The notes below the pieces were generated by a model. It saw only the letters and a list, made by a program, of their open reading frames with translations. It made no database searches and had not been told where the DNA came from. Shown in pieces: positions 1-12,790 of a DNA stretch of 64,000 nucleotides. Both the position numbers and the translations under genes were made by a program. Source of the DNA: Pipra filicauda (Eukaryota > Chordata > Aves > Passeriformes > Pipridae); NCBI RefSeq assembly GCF_003945595.2, contig NW_024104367.1, positions 608,851 through 672,850 on the forward strand, read 5' to 3'. The first letter of the stretch is position 1; the number at the start of each line of letters is the position of its first letter.

Positions 1-344
1 AATATTCTACTCTATTTAAAACAAAAATATTTTAATGAGCAGCTTAGTCGCATTATTTTATCAAGAAAAGGTCAAGAAAGGGCATAACAGGGCCAAGCAA
101 AAATTCAAATGGTGGCAAAGGTTATAACAACAACACTGTCTTCTGCAGAAAGTGTAATGCAGCAACTCAGTGCCTGAAAATGTAGACAAGGCCAACATGA
201 CCTTAAAATAATCAGTCACTGAAAACATGTAAAAAGTGCTCTCACTGTTAGATATTTTCATCTGTAAATCTGTTTATTGGTATGTTGTGGTTTTGGTTTG
301 GTTTTCTGTTCCCCTAAGGGTACATCCTGCCACAGGCAAAATTT
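1..344. other. Unassigned spacer
   Basis: AT-rich single-copy-looking DNA before the first CR1 fragment. No repeat, RNA gene or convincing coding frame is visible. Confidence 0.5.
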
Positions 345-840
345 ATATCCTACATCCAGTTCTGGGGCCTCCAACACAAGAAAGATGTAGACCTGTTGGA
401 GTCCAGAGGAGGGACACTAAGATTGTCAAAGGACTGGAGAACCTCTGCTATGGAGGTTGAGAGTTGGGGCTGTTCAGCCTGCAGAAGAGAAGGCTCCAGG
501 GAGACCTTCGAGCCCCTTTGAGTGCCTAAAGGAGCTCGAGGAGAGCTGGAGAGGGACTTTGGATGAGGGCATGGAGTGATAAGACAAGGGGTAATGGCTT
601 TAAACTGAAAAAGAGTAGATTTTTATTGGATATTAGGCAGAAATTATTTACTGTGAGGGTGGTGAGGCCCTGGAAAAAGTTTCCCAGAGAACCTCTGGCT
701 GCACTATGCCTGGAAGTGTTCAAGGCCAGGTTGGACGGGGCTCAGAGCAACATGGGATAATGGAAGGTGTCCCTGCCTATGGCAGGGGGGGCAGAACTAG
801 ATGATCTTGAAGGTCTCTTCCAACTCAGTTCTGTGAATCA
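345..840 (+). mobile_element. CR1 LINE fragment, 3' end
   Basis: About 500 bp of the CR1 3' portion in sense orientation. It runs from the 'ccagttctggggcctcca' block through the 'attaggcagaaattattta' and 'ggtggtgaggccctgg' blocks to 'gatgatcttgaaggtctc', and ends near a degenerate 'ttctgtgaatca'. Frames here are fossils of ORF2 and 3' UTR, or antisense shadows. Moderately diverged. Confidence 0.88.
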
Positions 841-2514
841 GGTTTGAGTCCAGGACAGTCAAGTGTTATAGCGGGAATCAGAAAAGACAATCACAGAAAT
901 TCCTCCTGGCTTCTAAATAAAGTTGTTTTCATGTTCTTTTCTCAGCAGCTGCACCTCAAAGCTCTCTGTGAAGGAGCCTGGTTGCAGTAGAAAGAGGGAC
1001 ATGCAGAGGAAAGAACTTTCTTCCACAGTACTCAGGAATCCAGCAGCAAAACTGGGCATGTGCTCTTATCTTGGGCATCCTCTTGGAATCTTAATCTGTT
1101 CAGTCTCCAGACTGCTCCTAGGAAACCCTAGTTATGTTATCTCATGCATGCCCTGGTCTCGTACATTATTAACAAAGGAAAAAGTCTCTGCTGCAGATGC
1201 TGAGTCGAACTGGGAGGGTGAGGGAGGGGAGGAATTACACCAGAAATATTAATACTGCTTTGATAGATCCTTGTACCACTGGGGAAAGCACTTCTTCATA
1301 TGCATTTCTGGTTTGCAACAGCTTGGTGTTTATTTTCTTTAAAGCTAAAATAACCATCAAACAAGTTCAGAAGTTCAGCTTGGATGCTTAGAAAGCTGAA
1401 TCTCATTCCAGAGGAAAAACGAGAGGCTGGTCATGTAGCCCCACAGGAGATTCATTTGCACAGAACTAGCAAACCCTCAGAAAACTAAAAGTTAAAATTT
1501 TGCAGAACCGAGTAAAACATATAAATGAAAAACTTAAATCCTCAAGAAGTGGTCAAATCAGGAGATGCAGATTATGTTTTTTCTCTGTCTTGGGACTGGA
1601 AATAGCCATTACTGTTATGCAGCGCTCAGACCGAAAATAAGAAGTGACATTTTGAAGTGCATACAATCTGGCGAAATATAAAATATTTAATAAATATGTA
1701 AATTGGTCAAGCTGCTTCCCCAAGGAGCAAAGCTCCAGTCATGTTTTACAGCCCTCATTCACTTACGCAAATACTTTAAGAGGATCAAGGATGGATTTTA
1801 AATGAAGTTAAAGTTTAACGAGAAATATATAATCCTTTGAGGGAGAGATTTTGTCATCTTCATTTACAATGTCTTGCAAGTTTTTAAAGTAAGAAGTTGA
1901 GGGAGTAGCCTTCTGAAGCTTTGTGTGTGCAGGCTAAGAGAATTGTGGTAGTTTACCTGAACCTTGCAACCAGGGATGTAACAAAACACATAAATTGATG
2001 ATCTTCTCTATTGCTCCGGGAGTTCTGGGCTTTCCCCAGGATATATGTATGTTCATTGTTCAACTCATTCCTATAGGATCCAGACACAATCTCCTGATGT
2101 TGCCAGACTCGTAACTTGAGGGGAAATCTTCAGTCACCAAGACCTAAGTCATGTGTCATATAACCCCTTTTGAACTCACTTCAAGCCCAGTCTTCTTTTT
2201 ATATATATATATATATGTATATATTTATATATAAGATGTATATATTCATATATATCTCATTTCTGTGTTCTATATTGCAAACAAGCTGAATCTTGTCCTT
2301 TTAAAACCTAATTTCCCTAGCAGTTAGGGACACTATTTAAGTGTCCAGATCAAACTGATTCATATCTAATACACATCCATACAAACATACACACTTTTTA
2401 AAAATAAAAGGTTCTGTGATAGAAAATTTTGGAGAAAGTTTCTCACACTCTTTTAAACCAGCCCTGACATCGGCCCTGCTTATGATATGTTCAGTCCCTG
2501 GAAACTGTTAATGA
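841..2514. other. Unassigned spacer
   Basis: AT-rich DNA without a recognisable gene. A 109-codon frame at 923-1252 shows no domain, signal peptide or composition that sets it apart from chance. A TA dinucleotide repeat lies at 2201-2256. Confidence 0.5.
2201..2256. repeat. (TA)n microsatellite, interrupted
   Basis: About 55 bp of TA repeats broken by single G and T substitutions. Confidence 0.9.
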
Positions 2515-2772
2515 ATCATATCATAGAATGGTTTGTGTTGGAAGTGGCTTCAAAAATCATCTTGTTCCAATCCCCTGGCATGGGCACAGATACCTTCTGC
2601 TAGACCAGGTTGCCCAAAACCCTGTCCAATGTGGCCTTGAACACTTCCAGGGATGGGGCAGCCACAGCTTCTCTGGGCAACCTGTTCCAGGGCCTCACTA
2701 CCCTTATAGTAAAGAATTTCTTCTTAATATCCAATCTAAATCTACCCTCCTTCAGCTCTAAAACCATGAGTC
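2515..2772 (-). mobile_element. CR1 LINE fragment, 3' end
   Basis: The minus-strand copy begins with 'catagaatggtttgtgttgg' (complement of the CR1 tail) and runs through 'cagggatggggcagccacag' to 'ccaatctaaatctaccctcc'. It is 5' truncated and lacks ORF2 coding. Frames read across it in either direction are not genes. Confidence 0.9.
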
Positions 2773-5435
2773 AAGGACAGTTTCATGTGGATGTCCAGTG
2801 GAACCTTCTCATGATACGGATTTTTTTAAAAGCCAGTAACTATCCTGAAAAAGCTGTGAATACTAAGGAAGCTACTGAAAGAAAAAGAAAGTGCTGGGTA
2901 AAGAAAATCAGAATGAAATTCACACAGAAAGTACCTTTGCAGTGGGGAAGAACCCAGCAAAGGGACATGATATATTTATTCTTTCCTAGTTCTGGGTACA
3001 AGGTAGGATGAAAAAAACATAAATCCAGATTGAGAATTGTTGAAGCTGGAGAGTGTTTACAACTAATAAAAGGGTTGTTTGGGCTGATGTCAGAAGGTAT
3101 CAGAAGGCAGAAGTTTCCCTTGGCACACACTTTGCTTATGCACTCGTGCATTTCCCTGTTCATTTTCACCCTGTTTCTCTGAGCGATTTCACACTAGAAA
3201 TGATTGTTCTTCCTGCTTCATGTGTTCCCATTTTGCATGTTAGAGAGTTTAAAACAAGTTGATAAAGGGCTGAAGAGCCTGAGAGGTTCAAAATTTACTT
3301 TCCTTCTTACCAGGGAAACCATTTTTCCATGTTTCAGTGATGTCTGCTCAGAGACCAGCACTCTGCCACCCTTCACCACAGAGGTGGTGTGGTGCTGAGA
3401 AAAGTAGAATGGAGTGAGAATAGCTTCTTTTATTCAAAGACCAAACTAAATCTGCATGAACATCACATCATTCACACAGTACAGTACTCAGATTTTATCT
3501 TCTCTGACCTCACCCTTGCTGCCCATGAGAGGAGAAAAGAAGGATGAAGAAAAGGACTGTGAGAGCAAAAGTTCTGAGAGATCATGAGCCCATGAGGAAC
3601 TTTATTTTCCTTCTCAAAAGAAATAGTTCCACTTCACTGTTATCTTGATCAGAGTACTGTAATATTGGGTGAGATTTTCTGGAGTGTGGATATATCCCAT
3701 GGGAATGCACTGAGTACCAGCTTCTTGATGTATCCACCACAGCCAGAATCACATTTCTTCATCACCATGTAGACACATTGCTCATCTTTCACTCTGAAAT
3801 CAATGGTCAGACACAATTTCTGAAGGCGAAGCTTGGAGCTCCTCCAGGTGCAGACCGGGCTGCTGCTGCCAAATTCACTCTCCCTACCCAGGTGCACAAG
3901 ATACTTATAGAAACTTATGGACATAGACACTTATGGAAAGTTTCATCCACCTTCACTTTGGCAGGGCAAAAACAATTTATACAAAGTGTTTGGGCAACTG
4001 AACCCCCACAAGTGTCAGTGGGGAGAGAAGAGACAGTCACTTCTGGAGCAGAGCATCAGCAGTAAGAACATCATTTGCCTTGTGGCAACTTTCTCAGCCT
4101 TCAGTAAGTTGCTGCTGAGGATTAAATTAAGGTTTAAGTTAGACCAGCTATCTTACCTGGCCAAAGTTCAGTGCAATCAACCTAAATTCAAGAGATTTGC
4201 ATAAAACTTGCTTTTTAGAACTGACATTACTCTTCTACCAGCTCCCTCTGTCAGTGATGATGTGTGAGAAATTATTAAAATTCATTGTTTTGGATTTTTA
4301 TTAGTATTATTTCATTCAAATTCCTATCTTTTCCCACTTTTTTTTCCCCTTAGGGAATGCCGGAACCATCAGCTCCGCAGTCACTTCCCATCTCCCTGCG
4401 TCTCATCTGTGCCTGTGCAGAGCAACAACACACAAGATGTTTTCTTTGTTGTTGTTTTAGCCCAACAGCAAGGTAAAATTAGACAGAGCTGTATAAGTAA
4501 ACTCCTCCTGAGAATTAGTTACACAGACTGGCAGTCAAGCAGTTAAACCAGGCATGGAAATGGTTTGCAATCTGTTCCACCAGTCCCTCAAGTTTTCCAT
4601 TGTCAAAGCGGGATTATTTTGCAGTAAAACAGCAGCCCTGGGGAATCAGTGTAATTAAAGACAACAACAACACACAAAAAAATTTTTATTGTTTTTAAAT
4701 ATATCTCTGAGCTACGGGGGAAAGGGAATGAGAAATGTACTGCAAATCACAATATTTCTCCTTCCTATTCATGCTTATCAGTCTGTATCCAGTCATGAGC
4801 CAAAGAAGCTGGGTTTGATCTCTTGTACTTGAGACAGCCTTTGCTGTTTAAAAGGAACACATCCTCTGTGTTTATTCATGGTGACAACAAAACGTTCCTC
4901 ACCACTGGGGACTTCTGGGAGGAGCAGAAAGGGTGCAGCTCTCCTTGGCTGCTGGAGCACAAACATCACAGCTTTAAAGGAGTGTCTCCCACGACCTTCC
5001 TCAAGGACACCTCCCTGCAGAAGAGAGCAGGGATGCTGTTTTCCTGGTTTGCTGTGTGTAATGTGCCCCTTAATGGGGTTTCATGGCAGACCTGGAGGTC
5101 TGGGGGAGGTTTAATGAGCATAAAAGCCTAACCTTCCCCCCGCCTTCACCCTGAAATCCTGTGTCTCTGCTCTAGGTTAGCCTGAGCACTCAGAACAGGC
5201 AGGGTGATGCCCCTGTGACAGTTAAGCCTTGCCTTTGAAAGGGAATTGGCTGTTCCCTAAGAAAGTGAATGACATGTAGTGAAGATAGAGAAAAACTCAG
5301 AGAAAATAAAAATTCAAACTTCAACTTTGCTTCAGTCACCTTCCATCATGTGAAACCTTCTGCTGTGTACACAGCTGAATGTCCTTTCTACCATCTTTAA
5401 GGTCCAGCCTCAGAGTAAGGACAAATTAATAAAAA
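2773..5435. other. Unassigned spacer
   Basis: No repeat family or gene recognised in about 2.7 kb. Frames of roughly 100 codons (minus 2840-3169, plus 4823-5131) have low-complexity or chance composition. A CpG-bearing patch lies near 4355-4420, with no supporting promoter context. Confidence 0.45.
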
Positions 5436-5506
5436 AGTTGGACTTGATGACCTTGAAGGTCTTTTCCAACCTTGATGATTCTATGAATTAATTCAATGAT
5501 TCTATT
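5436..5506 (+). mobile_element. Short CR1 3' tail
   Basis: Only the last ~70 bp of a CR1: 'gttggacttgatgaccttga', 'ttttccaacctt' and the terminal 'gattctatgaatt...gattctattct' octamer-like repeats. Confidence 0.8.
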
Positions 5507-6120
5507 CTTAGAAAAATTAATCCACCAAAATCCACATGAGGCCTCTGCTCAGACAGTCTGAGAACCACAAGTCAATAGAGACTGGGAGGCTGTTATGGGG
5601 AAATAACTTGACTGACCTCTCCTTTATATTCTTGCCCCATCATCTGCAACTGGTCATCTACAGGGATGGGATGCTGAAGGACAAGATCCTTCAGGAGGAT
5701 CTCACTCAGTATTTCTTGTATTATTTTTCAATATCAACAGTTTCATTGTGATGTTGATCTTTCTATTAGTTCTGCAGAAGTGCAGCTACTTCCGGGAGGG
5801 TGTTTTCAGGCAGTCAGGAATGCCATGTCACAGCTTGAATAGGAGCTGAGGAATAATCTTATGCTGTTGCAAGAAGAAATGAGAAAGCAGATAGAGATAA
5901 TCAAACCAAGCAAAGCAGATTTAGAGAAGATATGAAGGCTGTAGATCCTCATTCCAACAAGAACAGAGCATCACTGCTGAATTTGAGTGGCCAAGGGTAG
6001 ATCTTCCTGCTGCTAGGACTAAACCATTACTTTGGTCCAAAAGGAAAAGCAGAGTAGAAAGGAGATGGGAACAATGCCTGAAAAAAACCCACCTGTGTCT
6101 CTAGACAAAGGAGAATCACA
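5507..6120. other. Unassigned spacer
   Basis: Nothing recognisable between two CR1 pieces. Confidence 0.5.
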
Positions 6121-6335
6121 GTCATAGAATTGCTTGGGTTGGAAGGGACCTTAAAGATCATCTCATTCCAACCCCCTGCCGTGGGCAGAGACACCTTCCA
6201 CTACCCCAGGTTGCTCCAAGCCCTGTCCTACCTGGTTTTGAACACTTCCAGGGATGGGGCAGCCACAGCTTCTCTGGGCAACCTGTACCAGGGCCTCACC
6301 ACTCTCACAGGAAATAATTTCTTGTTCCTTCAGAC
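6121..6335 (-). mobile_element. CR1 LINE fragment, 3' end
   Basis: Complement of the CR1 3' end, starting 'catagaattgcttgggttgg' and passing through 'cagagacaccttccactacc' and 'cagggatggggcagccacag'. It is truncated within the 'gaaataatttcttgttcc' block. Confidence 0.9.
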
Positions 6336-6723
6336 AGCAGGCAGCAGATCAGTTCCCATTTCTTCATGGAGCTATGTTGCAAACTGATTTAACTAAACAT
6401 CTGCAAGGGAGGGAAATCAAAGAAAACACCCACCCACTTATTCCCTAAAATGCAGTAATCTCTTATTTTTAGAGCCAGCTTGTTTCACTGATTTGTTTTA
6501 TAGCTGCATTGACATAAGTAATGAGTTAGTAAAACTTACTCCTGCACAGGAACAAATGTCTGGGAGCAGGGAAAGATGGAAACCACCTAAATCCAATTTG
6601 CCACAGAGAACTTACAGGTGTGGAAGAAAACCCAACAAAACATTCATGCCTTGAGAATTAAGTCTTTAAGGTTTACACAATACTGCCTATAACAAAGTGC
6701 TATTCTGGCTTTAATTATGACAA
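6336..6723. other. Unassigned spacer
   Basis: No gene or repeat. The part at 6440-6560 holds several TAAT-type words and no repeat sequence, but is too short to argue further. Confidence 0.45.
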
Positions 6724-6890
6724 AAGAAGCTGTGGATGCCTCATCCCTGGAGCTGTTCAAGTCCAGGTTGGATGGGTCCCTGAGCAACCTGATCCACTGG
6801 GTGGCATCCATCCCTAGGGAGGTTGGAACTAGATTATTTTTAAGGTCCCTTCCACCCCAAACCACTTTCCAATTCTCTGATTCTGTGATA
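6724..6890 (+). mobile_element. CR1 LINE fragment, 3' end
   Basis: The sense CR1 tail runs from 'gaagctgtggatgcctcatc' through 'caggttggatgggtccctga' and 'aaggtcccttccaccc' to 'ctgattctgtgat'. Only the last ~165 bp are present. Confidence 0.88.
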
Positions 6891-8235
6891 TATACACACA
6901 CCATATAACATACATAATTATATATAAAATTCTATTACATATAATACATTAATGTAGTGTCTCCGTGTAAATGTGTGGATACATGTATAGCAGATCAATG
7001 TATAAAACTTTAACCAAATAAGGAATTCTTTGTGAGAATAAGCCAGTTTTTTCTCATTGTAATGGCTTTTGATCTGTCATATTTTATAATCCCTTCTTTT
7101 GACCCATTTTAATATTTCTTTCTTGGAGAAACTGAAGAGCAGACCCAGTCTGACAGTTGAGTAGTGCACTAGTGACAACCTACATATCAGGAATTTACAT
7201 ATCATTGCCCTAAGGTTTAATTCTGAGAAAAAAAAAAAAAAAAGTAGGAATTTCCAAATATCACTTGCAATTCTTACAGTATTTCCCAGCATTCCTGGTT
7301 TCTGTGACTGACCTGGGTTTTTGGTTCAATACAAAAGAGACATGCTGCCAGTCTGGCTTGTGTCAAAGGGCCACAACCCAAACGCTGTGGTCTAGAAAGA
7401 GGTGACAAGAGCCTATTACCAAGGCAATGCCCAAGGCCAGTCATCCAGAAGGTATAGATCACCAGCTGGGAATTTGGCCCTGCATGTACAAGTTAATATG
7501 TAATGCCAACATATAAAAACATTTCATGGATGCCTTGACTATTTGCTAAATGAAATTCTAGTGAAAAACTGAAAGCAAAAGGAAACACCATTACAAAGTC
7601 TTTTTTTTTTTTTCTGTGTGGCTGTGCATGTGTTCCAACCTCCAGAGGACAAAAACGCCTGACAGCAAAGGATATTTGTGTTGGCAGTATCATTTGATCC
7701 ATGTTTTAGGAGCCGAATTGAAAACATATTTTCACGAGGTGCAGCCATAGATCATTAGAAGGAGCCAAGCTCTGTGGTTGCACAAGTTCTTCTGAGAGGG
7801 AGGAGATGTATAAGTTAAAATATACTCCAAAACCCTACAGAAATATATTTGGAGATGGGAAAATTCAGTAAAGGTAGCAGATTTTTATGTTGCCAACTCT
7901 GCTAACAGTCCAGGATTGGTTCTGTCCACTGCAGTACATTATTAAATGGCTGGGCTTTGCTGTTCATTCTGCAATGAAAGCTCCACACCAACTTTCTTCC
8001 CATTGCTTTAGTAAAGGATAATCTCATGTCTCATTGGCTGGTCTTGAGAGTATATTACAGGGTCCTCCCTGAGTATCCACATCAGCACAGACCCAAAATG
8101 ACCCAACCTGCAGGAGAAATACAAACTTCTGAGACACTGATGAGTTTCCCCAGGGAACAAACAAAACAGGACTACAAATTTCTGTCTGTTGTGAGTAAAC
8201 CCCACAAGTCACAGCATTGTAAACATGAGCTGGTG
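6891..8235. other. Unassigned spacer
   Basis: AT-rich, with a TA-rich patch at 6890-6950, a run of 16 A at 7228-7243 and 13 T at 7601-7613. No coding frame is convincing. Confidence 0.5.
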
Positions 8236-9082
8236 AAGGTGATTTGCTTGAGGGAAGGGATGCTATCCAGAGGGACTTTGACAGGCTTGAGAAGGAGGGC
8301 TCTGAGAAGCTTATGAGGTTCAACAAGGCCAGTTGGAAGGTTCTGCACCTGGGATGGGGCAATTCCCAGTATCAGTACAGACTGGGGGATGAATGGACTG
8401 AGAGTATCCCTGTGGAGAAGGTCTTGGAAATACTGGTGTGTGAAAAAATGGCCTGACAATGTGTGCTTGCAGTCCAGAAAGCCAACTGTATCGAAAGAAG
8501 TGTGGTCAGCAGGCCAAGGGAGATGGTTCTCCTCCTCTACTCTACTCTTGAGAGACCCCATCTGGAATCCTGTGTCCAGCTCTGGGGTCCCCAGCACAGG
8601 AAGGACATGGACTTGTTAGAGATCCTCCCAGAGGAGGATCACAAAAATTGTCAGAGGGCTCAAACCCTTCTCCTATGAAGAAAGGCTGACAGAATTGGGT
8701 TGCTCAGTTTGGAGAGGAGAAGACTCTGGAGAGACTTATCAAGACTGTTCGATGTATAAATGGAGTTTATGAGAAAGACAAACAGAGAGTTTGTATCAGG
8801 ACTTGTAGTTACGGGATAAGATGCAACGGTTTTAAACTGAAAGAGGGTAAGTTCAACCCGGACACAAGGATGAAATTTCTTCTAATGAAGGTGGTGAGGC
8901 ACTGAAACAGGTTGCCCAAGGAAGTTGTGGATGTTGCATGCTTGGAAGTGTTCAGGGTCAGGTTAGTTGGGGCTCTGAGCAACCTGATCTGTGGAAAGAT
9001 GTCCCTGCCCATGGCAGAGGGGTTGGACTAGGTGACTTTTAAAGATCCTTTCCAGTTCAAATCTTTTATGATTTTACAATTT
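8236..9082 (+). mobile_element. CR1 LINE, longer copy with fossil ORF2 end
   Basis: The longest plus-strand CR1 in the window, about 850 bp. The frame at 8244-8456 encodes a readable ORF2 C-terminal remnant (RDAIQRDFDRLEKEG, then RFNKASWKVLHLGWG), then loses frame. The later part contains 'ccatctggaatcctgtgtcc', 'gtggtgaggcactgaaacag' and 'ggttggactaggtgactttt', and decays into a poor tail near 9080. Many substitutions and stops show an old, dead copy. Confidence 0.92.
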
Positions 9083-9868
9083 CCAGGCATCAGGAGAGCT
9101 CACCAGGCTCCTGGAACTCAGCTAAAATTTTCTTGGCTGTGGAGAAAAGAGGCTTTATTGTCTCCTTCATGTGGATGTGATCAGTGATTCTTCCTCTTCA
9201 GGTCTTCCTCCTTGCAATAAGATCAAGCAAGTTTTTAATCAGTGAGAGCTGAGGGCTTTGCCAAAACAAGTCACTCTATCACAAAACCACGATTCATTCT
9301 CAGCCTGGGACAGGAAAAATACAACATTGCACCATTACAGGTAAGAGAAATCATGAGGGGTCACTACCACAGGTGTCCCCCTTACAAACAGACCTCATCC
9401 TTTTCCTTCTTTCTCCAGAGAAACTACCAATGTTGTCTATGGCCAGTGGAAACAAGATTATATATAAACCTAAGAAGTTATTGTTAGTATAATTGAAATC
9501 ATACCAGTCTAATTCAAGAATTCAAGAATCATTACTTGTCTAGATCTAACAACTGTAGGAAAAGAGAAAAGAGGAAAAAATACTTTAAAAAAAGACTTAA
9601 CAAGAAAAATAATGCAATTAAAAATTCAATACATTCAGTTCTTAGTTTCTATGCCTTTTTTCTGGTGTTATGCTCACGGTTCCACGACTCCTCTGGATCT
9701 TCAAATTGTCATCTTCAGGCTGCTGAGGACCATTGTTCTTATGTTGAGTCTGGAGGATTTCTGGGGTCTGTTGTTGGGAGGAGCAGGATATTGATGGTTA
9801 TTCTCCCTCTCTCAAGGATCCCCCTGCAGTCATTTTTACACATTTGTTATTCTCCTTCCTCATTGCTC
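9083..9868. other. Unassigned spacer
   Basis: No recognisable content. The 148-codon frame over 9536-9982 runs into the next CR1 tail and looks like chance. Confidence 0.45.
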
Positions 9869-9932
9869 AATAGGTTGGACTTGAGGATCTTGGAGGTCTT
9901 TTTCAACTTTAATGATTCTATGATTCTACAAC
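9869..9932 (+). mobile_element. Short CR1 3' tail
   Basis: The last ~60 bp of a CR1: 'aggttggacttgaggatctt', 'tttttcaactttaa' and two 'gattctat' units. Confidence 0.8.
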
Positions 9933-11865
9933 TCCAAGTTATGGCCAAATTTACTACATATGGTGCCTCTGATGGAGGTTAGATACTACTCTCTGAATGC
10001 TTTGTTCCCCCTAAACACAGCTTCATATCTCTCCAGGTCTTTATTTCTTTAAATTACCATTTGGGTCTCCACTGCCAAGCCCATGTACCATCTTTTATCA
10101 CCCCATACCTGTACTTCTCAGTGTCACATCCTGTGTATTCCCTTCTCGAGGCCTCTGCTGCCATGCTAAGCCTGTATTTCCCTGCACTACACCACTGTGT
10201 CAGAGTTGTATAAATATCTCATCCAATATGGAATAATTCCTTGTTACTGCTGTCTATGCAGCAAACACTTGAAGGACAGACTGGCCACGGACACCTGGCC
10301 AGTCAGAAAAACTGCTGTTAGAGCTCAGCCATGTAAAACAAAGCTGCCCAAAGTCTGTGACCCATGACAGGCACTGTCAAAGCCTCATTGCAGCAGGACA
10401 TGCTCACACACAAGCTTTCCTCTCTCCCACATGACCTATGGTGAGCATCACAGGGACATCTGGCAGCCCAGAAGGTGCCTCAGTTACCACCATTTTTCAT
10501 CATTTCACCATCATGGTGATGACATCAGAGTCACACCTGGCAGCAGGCATCGATTTTGTGGCATAAAATGAACATTTTCATTAAGGAAAATCAGACTTAC
10601 TCATTTTCTAGCACTGTGTAGAGAGACACCTTATTTCACTTTTTAACCCTATTATCCATGACAGTAATTCTCAGGGATTCCATTATCCATGTCAGGAGCA
10701 AATCTCTGAAGAGAAAGATATTAAAGTATGGCAAATGAAGGATACTTGTCATATCAAGAAAATAGAAAAGTAACTCAAGCATTACTAACATTGTACAGTT
10801 CAAGCCATTCTTTGCTTGAGAAAATGAACCTCCCAGGAATTACTTCCATTTGTTTTGGAAGCTGAAAATTTACTTTTTGATGTGCAAAGAACATTGCTTT
10901 GTGTTTTTTCCTACAAAGCAACCAGTAGTCTGTATTTTTTTAATAAGTTGTTTGACATCTCTTTTTCTTACAGTAGTATTTACTTGATTATATTCTTAAT
11001 ATATTTATTTATTGACCTTTCACATACCTAATATAATATTCAAAATCCAATCCATCTTGCCACAACTTTTAAGGTGATTATCATAAGCCTTTAATATTTT
11101 TAAGTGTTTTAAAGCGTCTGATCAGAACAAAACCCCCAAATACTCTGATTAACCATATGCTTGACAATCCTTTGAGTTTCAGATGCCCTTTGTTTTCTTT
11201 TAAAAACTAGATTGATTTTTTCACAGTATTTCCAAAGGCAGCAAAAATCTATTAGATAGATGAGAAAGTTGCTTGTTAATTAGCACTGTTAACATTTATG
11301 ATGGTAATTAGATGCTAGAAAAGAAACATCAGTCCATCTGACTCATAACTTCTGAATCAGAGAAACTGAATTGATGAAAATTGCTATTTCTTTTTAATTC
11401 TCTCTGACAGCGTTTCACTGTGCCTTAATAAAATATGTCACTATGAAGTCCAAATATCAAGAGAGTTTTACGACTACTTTTCCAGCTGAGTTTTTTTCTT
11501 TGCAGTCATTTACCTCTCTGGAACTTCCCAAATTTCTCAGTTGTCACAGTGGTCCCATGAATGACTGAGATCCCCGAAGTGCAGGTGACTTGTAAATCTA
11601 CACTGTGTCACTTTGAGCCTTTCCAATTCATGATGGTCCTACCTTATAAAATGTCCTTCCTCAACAAACGAATGAGGCCCAGATTTAAGGGAAATTTGGA
11701 CATCTGAATTCCATCAAAATAAACATTGCTATTGCAGCCCAAGCAGTCCTAGGTGCAGGTGTCAAGAAACTGCATGAGCAGGGAGGGAAATGCAGCTTTA
11801 TGATTACTGAATTTATGTGTTTCTCCATAGGTATTTACCATTACACATGACTAGAAACTAAAGAG
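9933..11865. other. Unassigned spacer
   Basis: About 1.9 kb without a gene or young repeat. An ATTA-rich unique block at 11230-11460 is listed separately. Confidence 0.5.
11230..11460. promoter_or_regulatory. Candidate conserved non-coding block
   Basis: Non-repetitive, balanced composition, with clustered homeodomain-type words ('ttgttaattagcactgttaa', 'ggtaattagatg', 'tttttaattctctctgacag') in about 200 bp and no coding frame. Only the composition and motif cluster are seen. Regulatory function is an inference that needs cross-species alignment. Confidence 0.25.
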
Positions 11866-12790
11866 AATCATAGAATCATAGAATCATAGAATACGCTGGG
11901 TTGGAACAGAACCATCAGGATCATTGAGTTCAGCTCCTGGCCCTGCACAGGACACCCCCACAATCCCACCATTTGCCTGAGAGTTCTGTACTAATGTTTC
12001 TTGAACAGCTTGGTGCTGTGACCACTGCCTCGAGGAGCCTGTTCCAGTGTCCAACCATCCTCTGGGGAAAAAAACTTTTCCTGATATCCAACCTAAACTT
12101 CCCCTGACTCAGTTTTGTTTCAATTCCTTAAGTCCTGTCACTGGTCACAGGGCTCAACAGTTTGGTGTCATCAACAAACTTGCTGAATGTATACTCTTTC
12201 TCATCATCCTGATAACTAATGAAGATTTTAAACAGGACTGGACCCAGTACTGACCCTGGGCTACACCACTAGTCATTGGCCTCCAAGAGGACTTTGCTCC
12301 ACTGATCAATGCCCTCCAGGCCATGTCCATTCAGCCAGTTTTCAAACCCCCTCTCTGCCTGCTCATCCAGCCCACGTATCAACAGCTTTACTATGAGGAT
12401 CTTACATGAGACAGTGTCAGTGGCCTTCCTGAAGTCCAGGTAGACGATATCCACCCCTCTCCTCTCATCTGTTCACTGTTCTCCCCTCATCTACCAGGCC
12501 AGTCATAAACTTCATCACAGAAGTTTATCAAGTTGGTCAAGCACACCCTCTCCTTCTCCATGTTGACTTCTCCTGATGATTTTCTTATAATTAATGTGCC
12601 TGAAATGATTTCTAGGATCAACTGCTCCACCACCTTCCCAAGAACTGAGGTGAGGCTGACCAGCCTGTAGTTTCCTGGGTTCTTTTTGCTCTTCTTGAAG
12701 ACAGACATGATATTTGCTCTCCTGTAGCCTTTAGGCACATATCCCAGTCACCATGACCAAAGATACCCTTTCTTTGTGCCCTACTGCACA
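11866..12790 (-). mobile_element. CR1 LINE with RT remnant and internal deletion
   Basis: A minus-strand CR1 copy. Its 3' tail is the triple 'tcatagaatcatagaa' array at 11868-11892. Next comes a 3' UTR segment (complement of 'ggtcctggccctg...caggacacccccac'-type text), and from about 12160 upward ORF2 reverse-transcriptase coding sequence. The 3' UTR-like part abuts RT coding directly near 12150, so the region between RT and the 3' end of ORF2 is missing. This implies a deletion, a template jump, or two abutting insertions. Confidence 0.88.
12160..12738 (-). pseudogene. CR1 ORF2 reverse-transcriptase fossil
   Basis: The minus strand encodes recognisable LINE reverse transcriptase. From 12738 downward it reads GYRRANIMSVFKKSKKNPGN and then YRLVSLTSVLGKVVEQLIL (the classical fingers motifs). 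After a stop near 12487 and a frame change it gives VDIVYLDFRKATDTVS (palm). FVDDTKL follows at about 12158-12178, where the family carries the catalytic F-A-D-D-type motif. At least one stop and a frameshift break it, and the endonuclease domain and ORF2 C-terminus are absent. In life the enzyme copied CR1 RNA at a nicked genomic target. This copy is dead. Confidence 0.9.

Noticed and set aside
923..1252. 109-codon plus-strand ORF as a short gene
   Set aside because: No domain, no splice or promoter context and chance-like composition.
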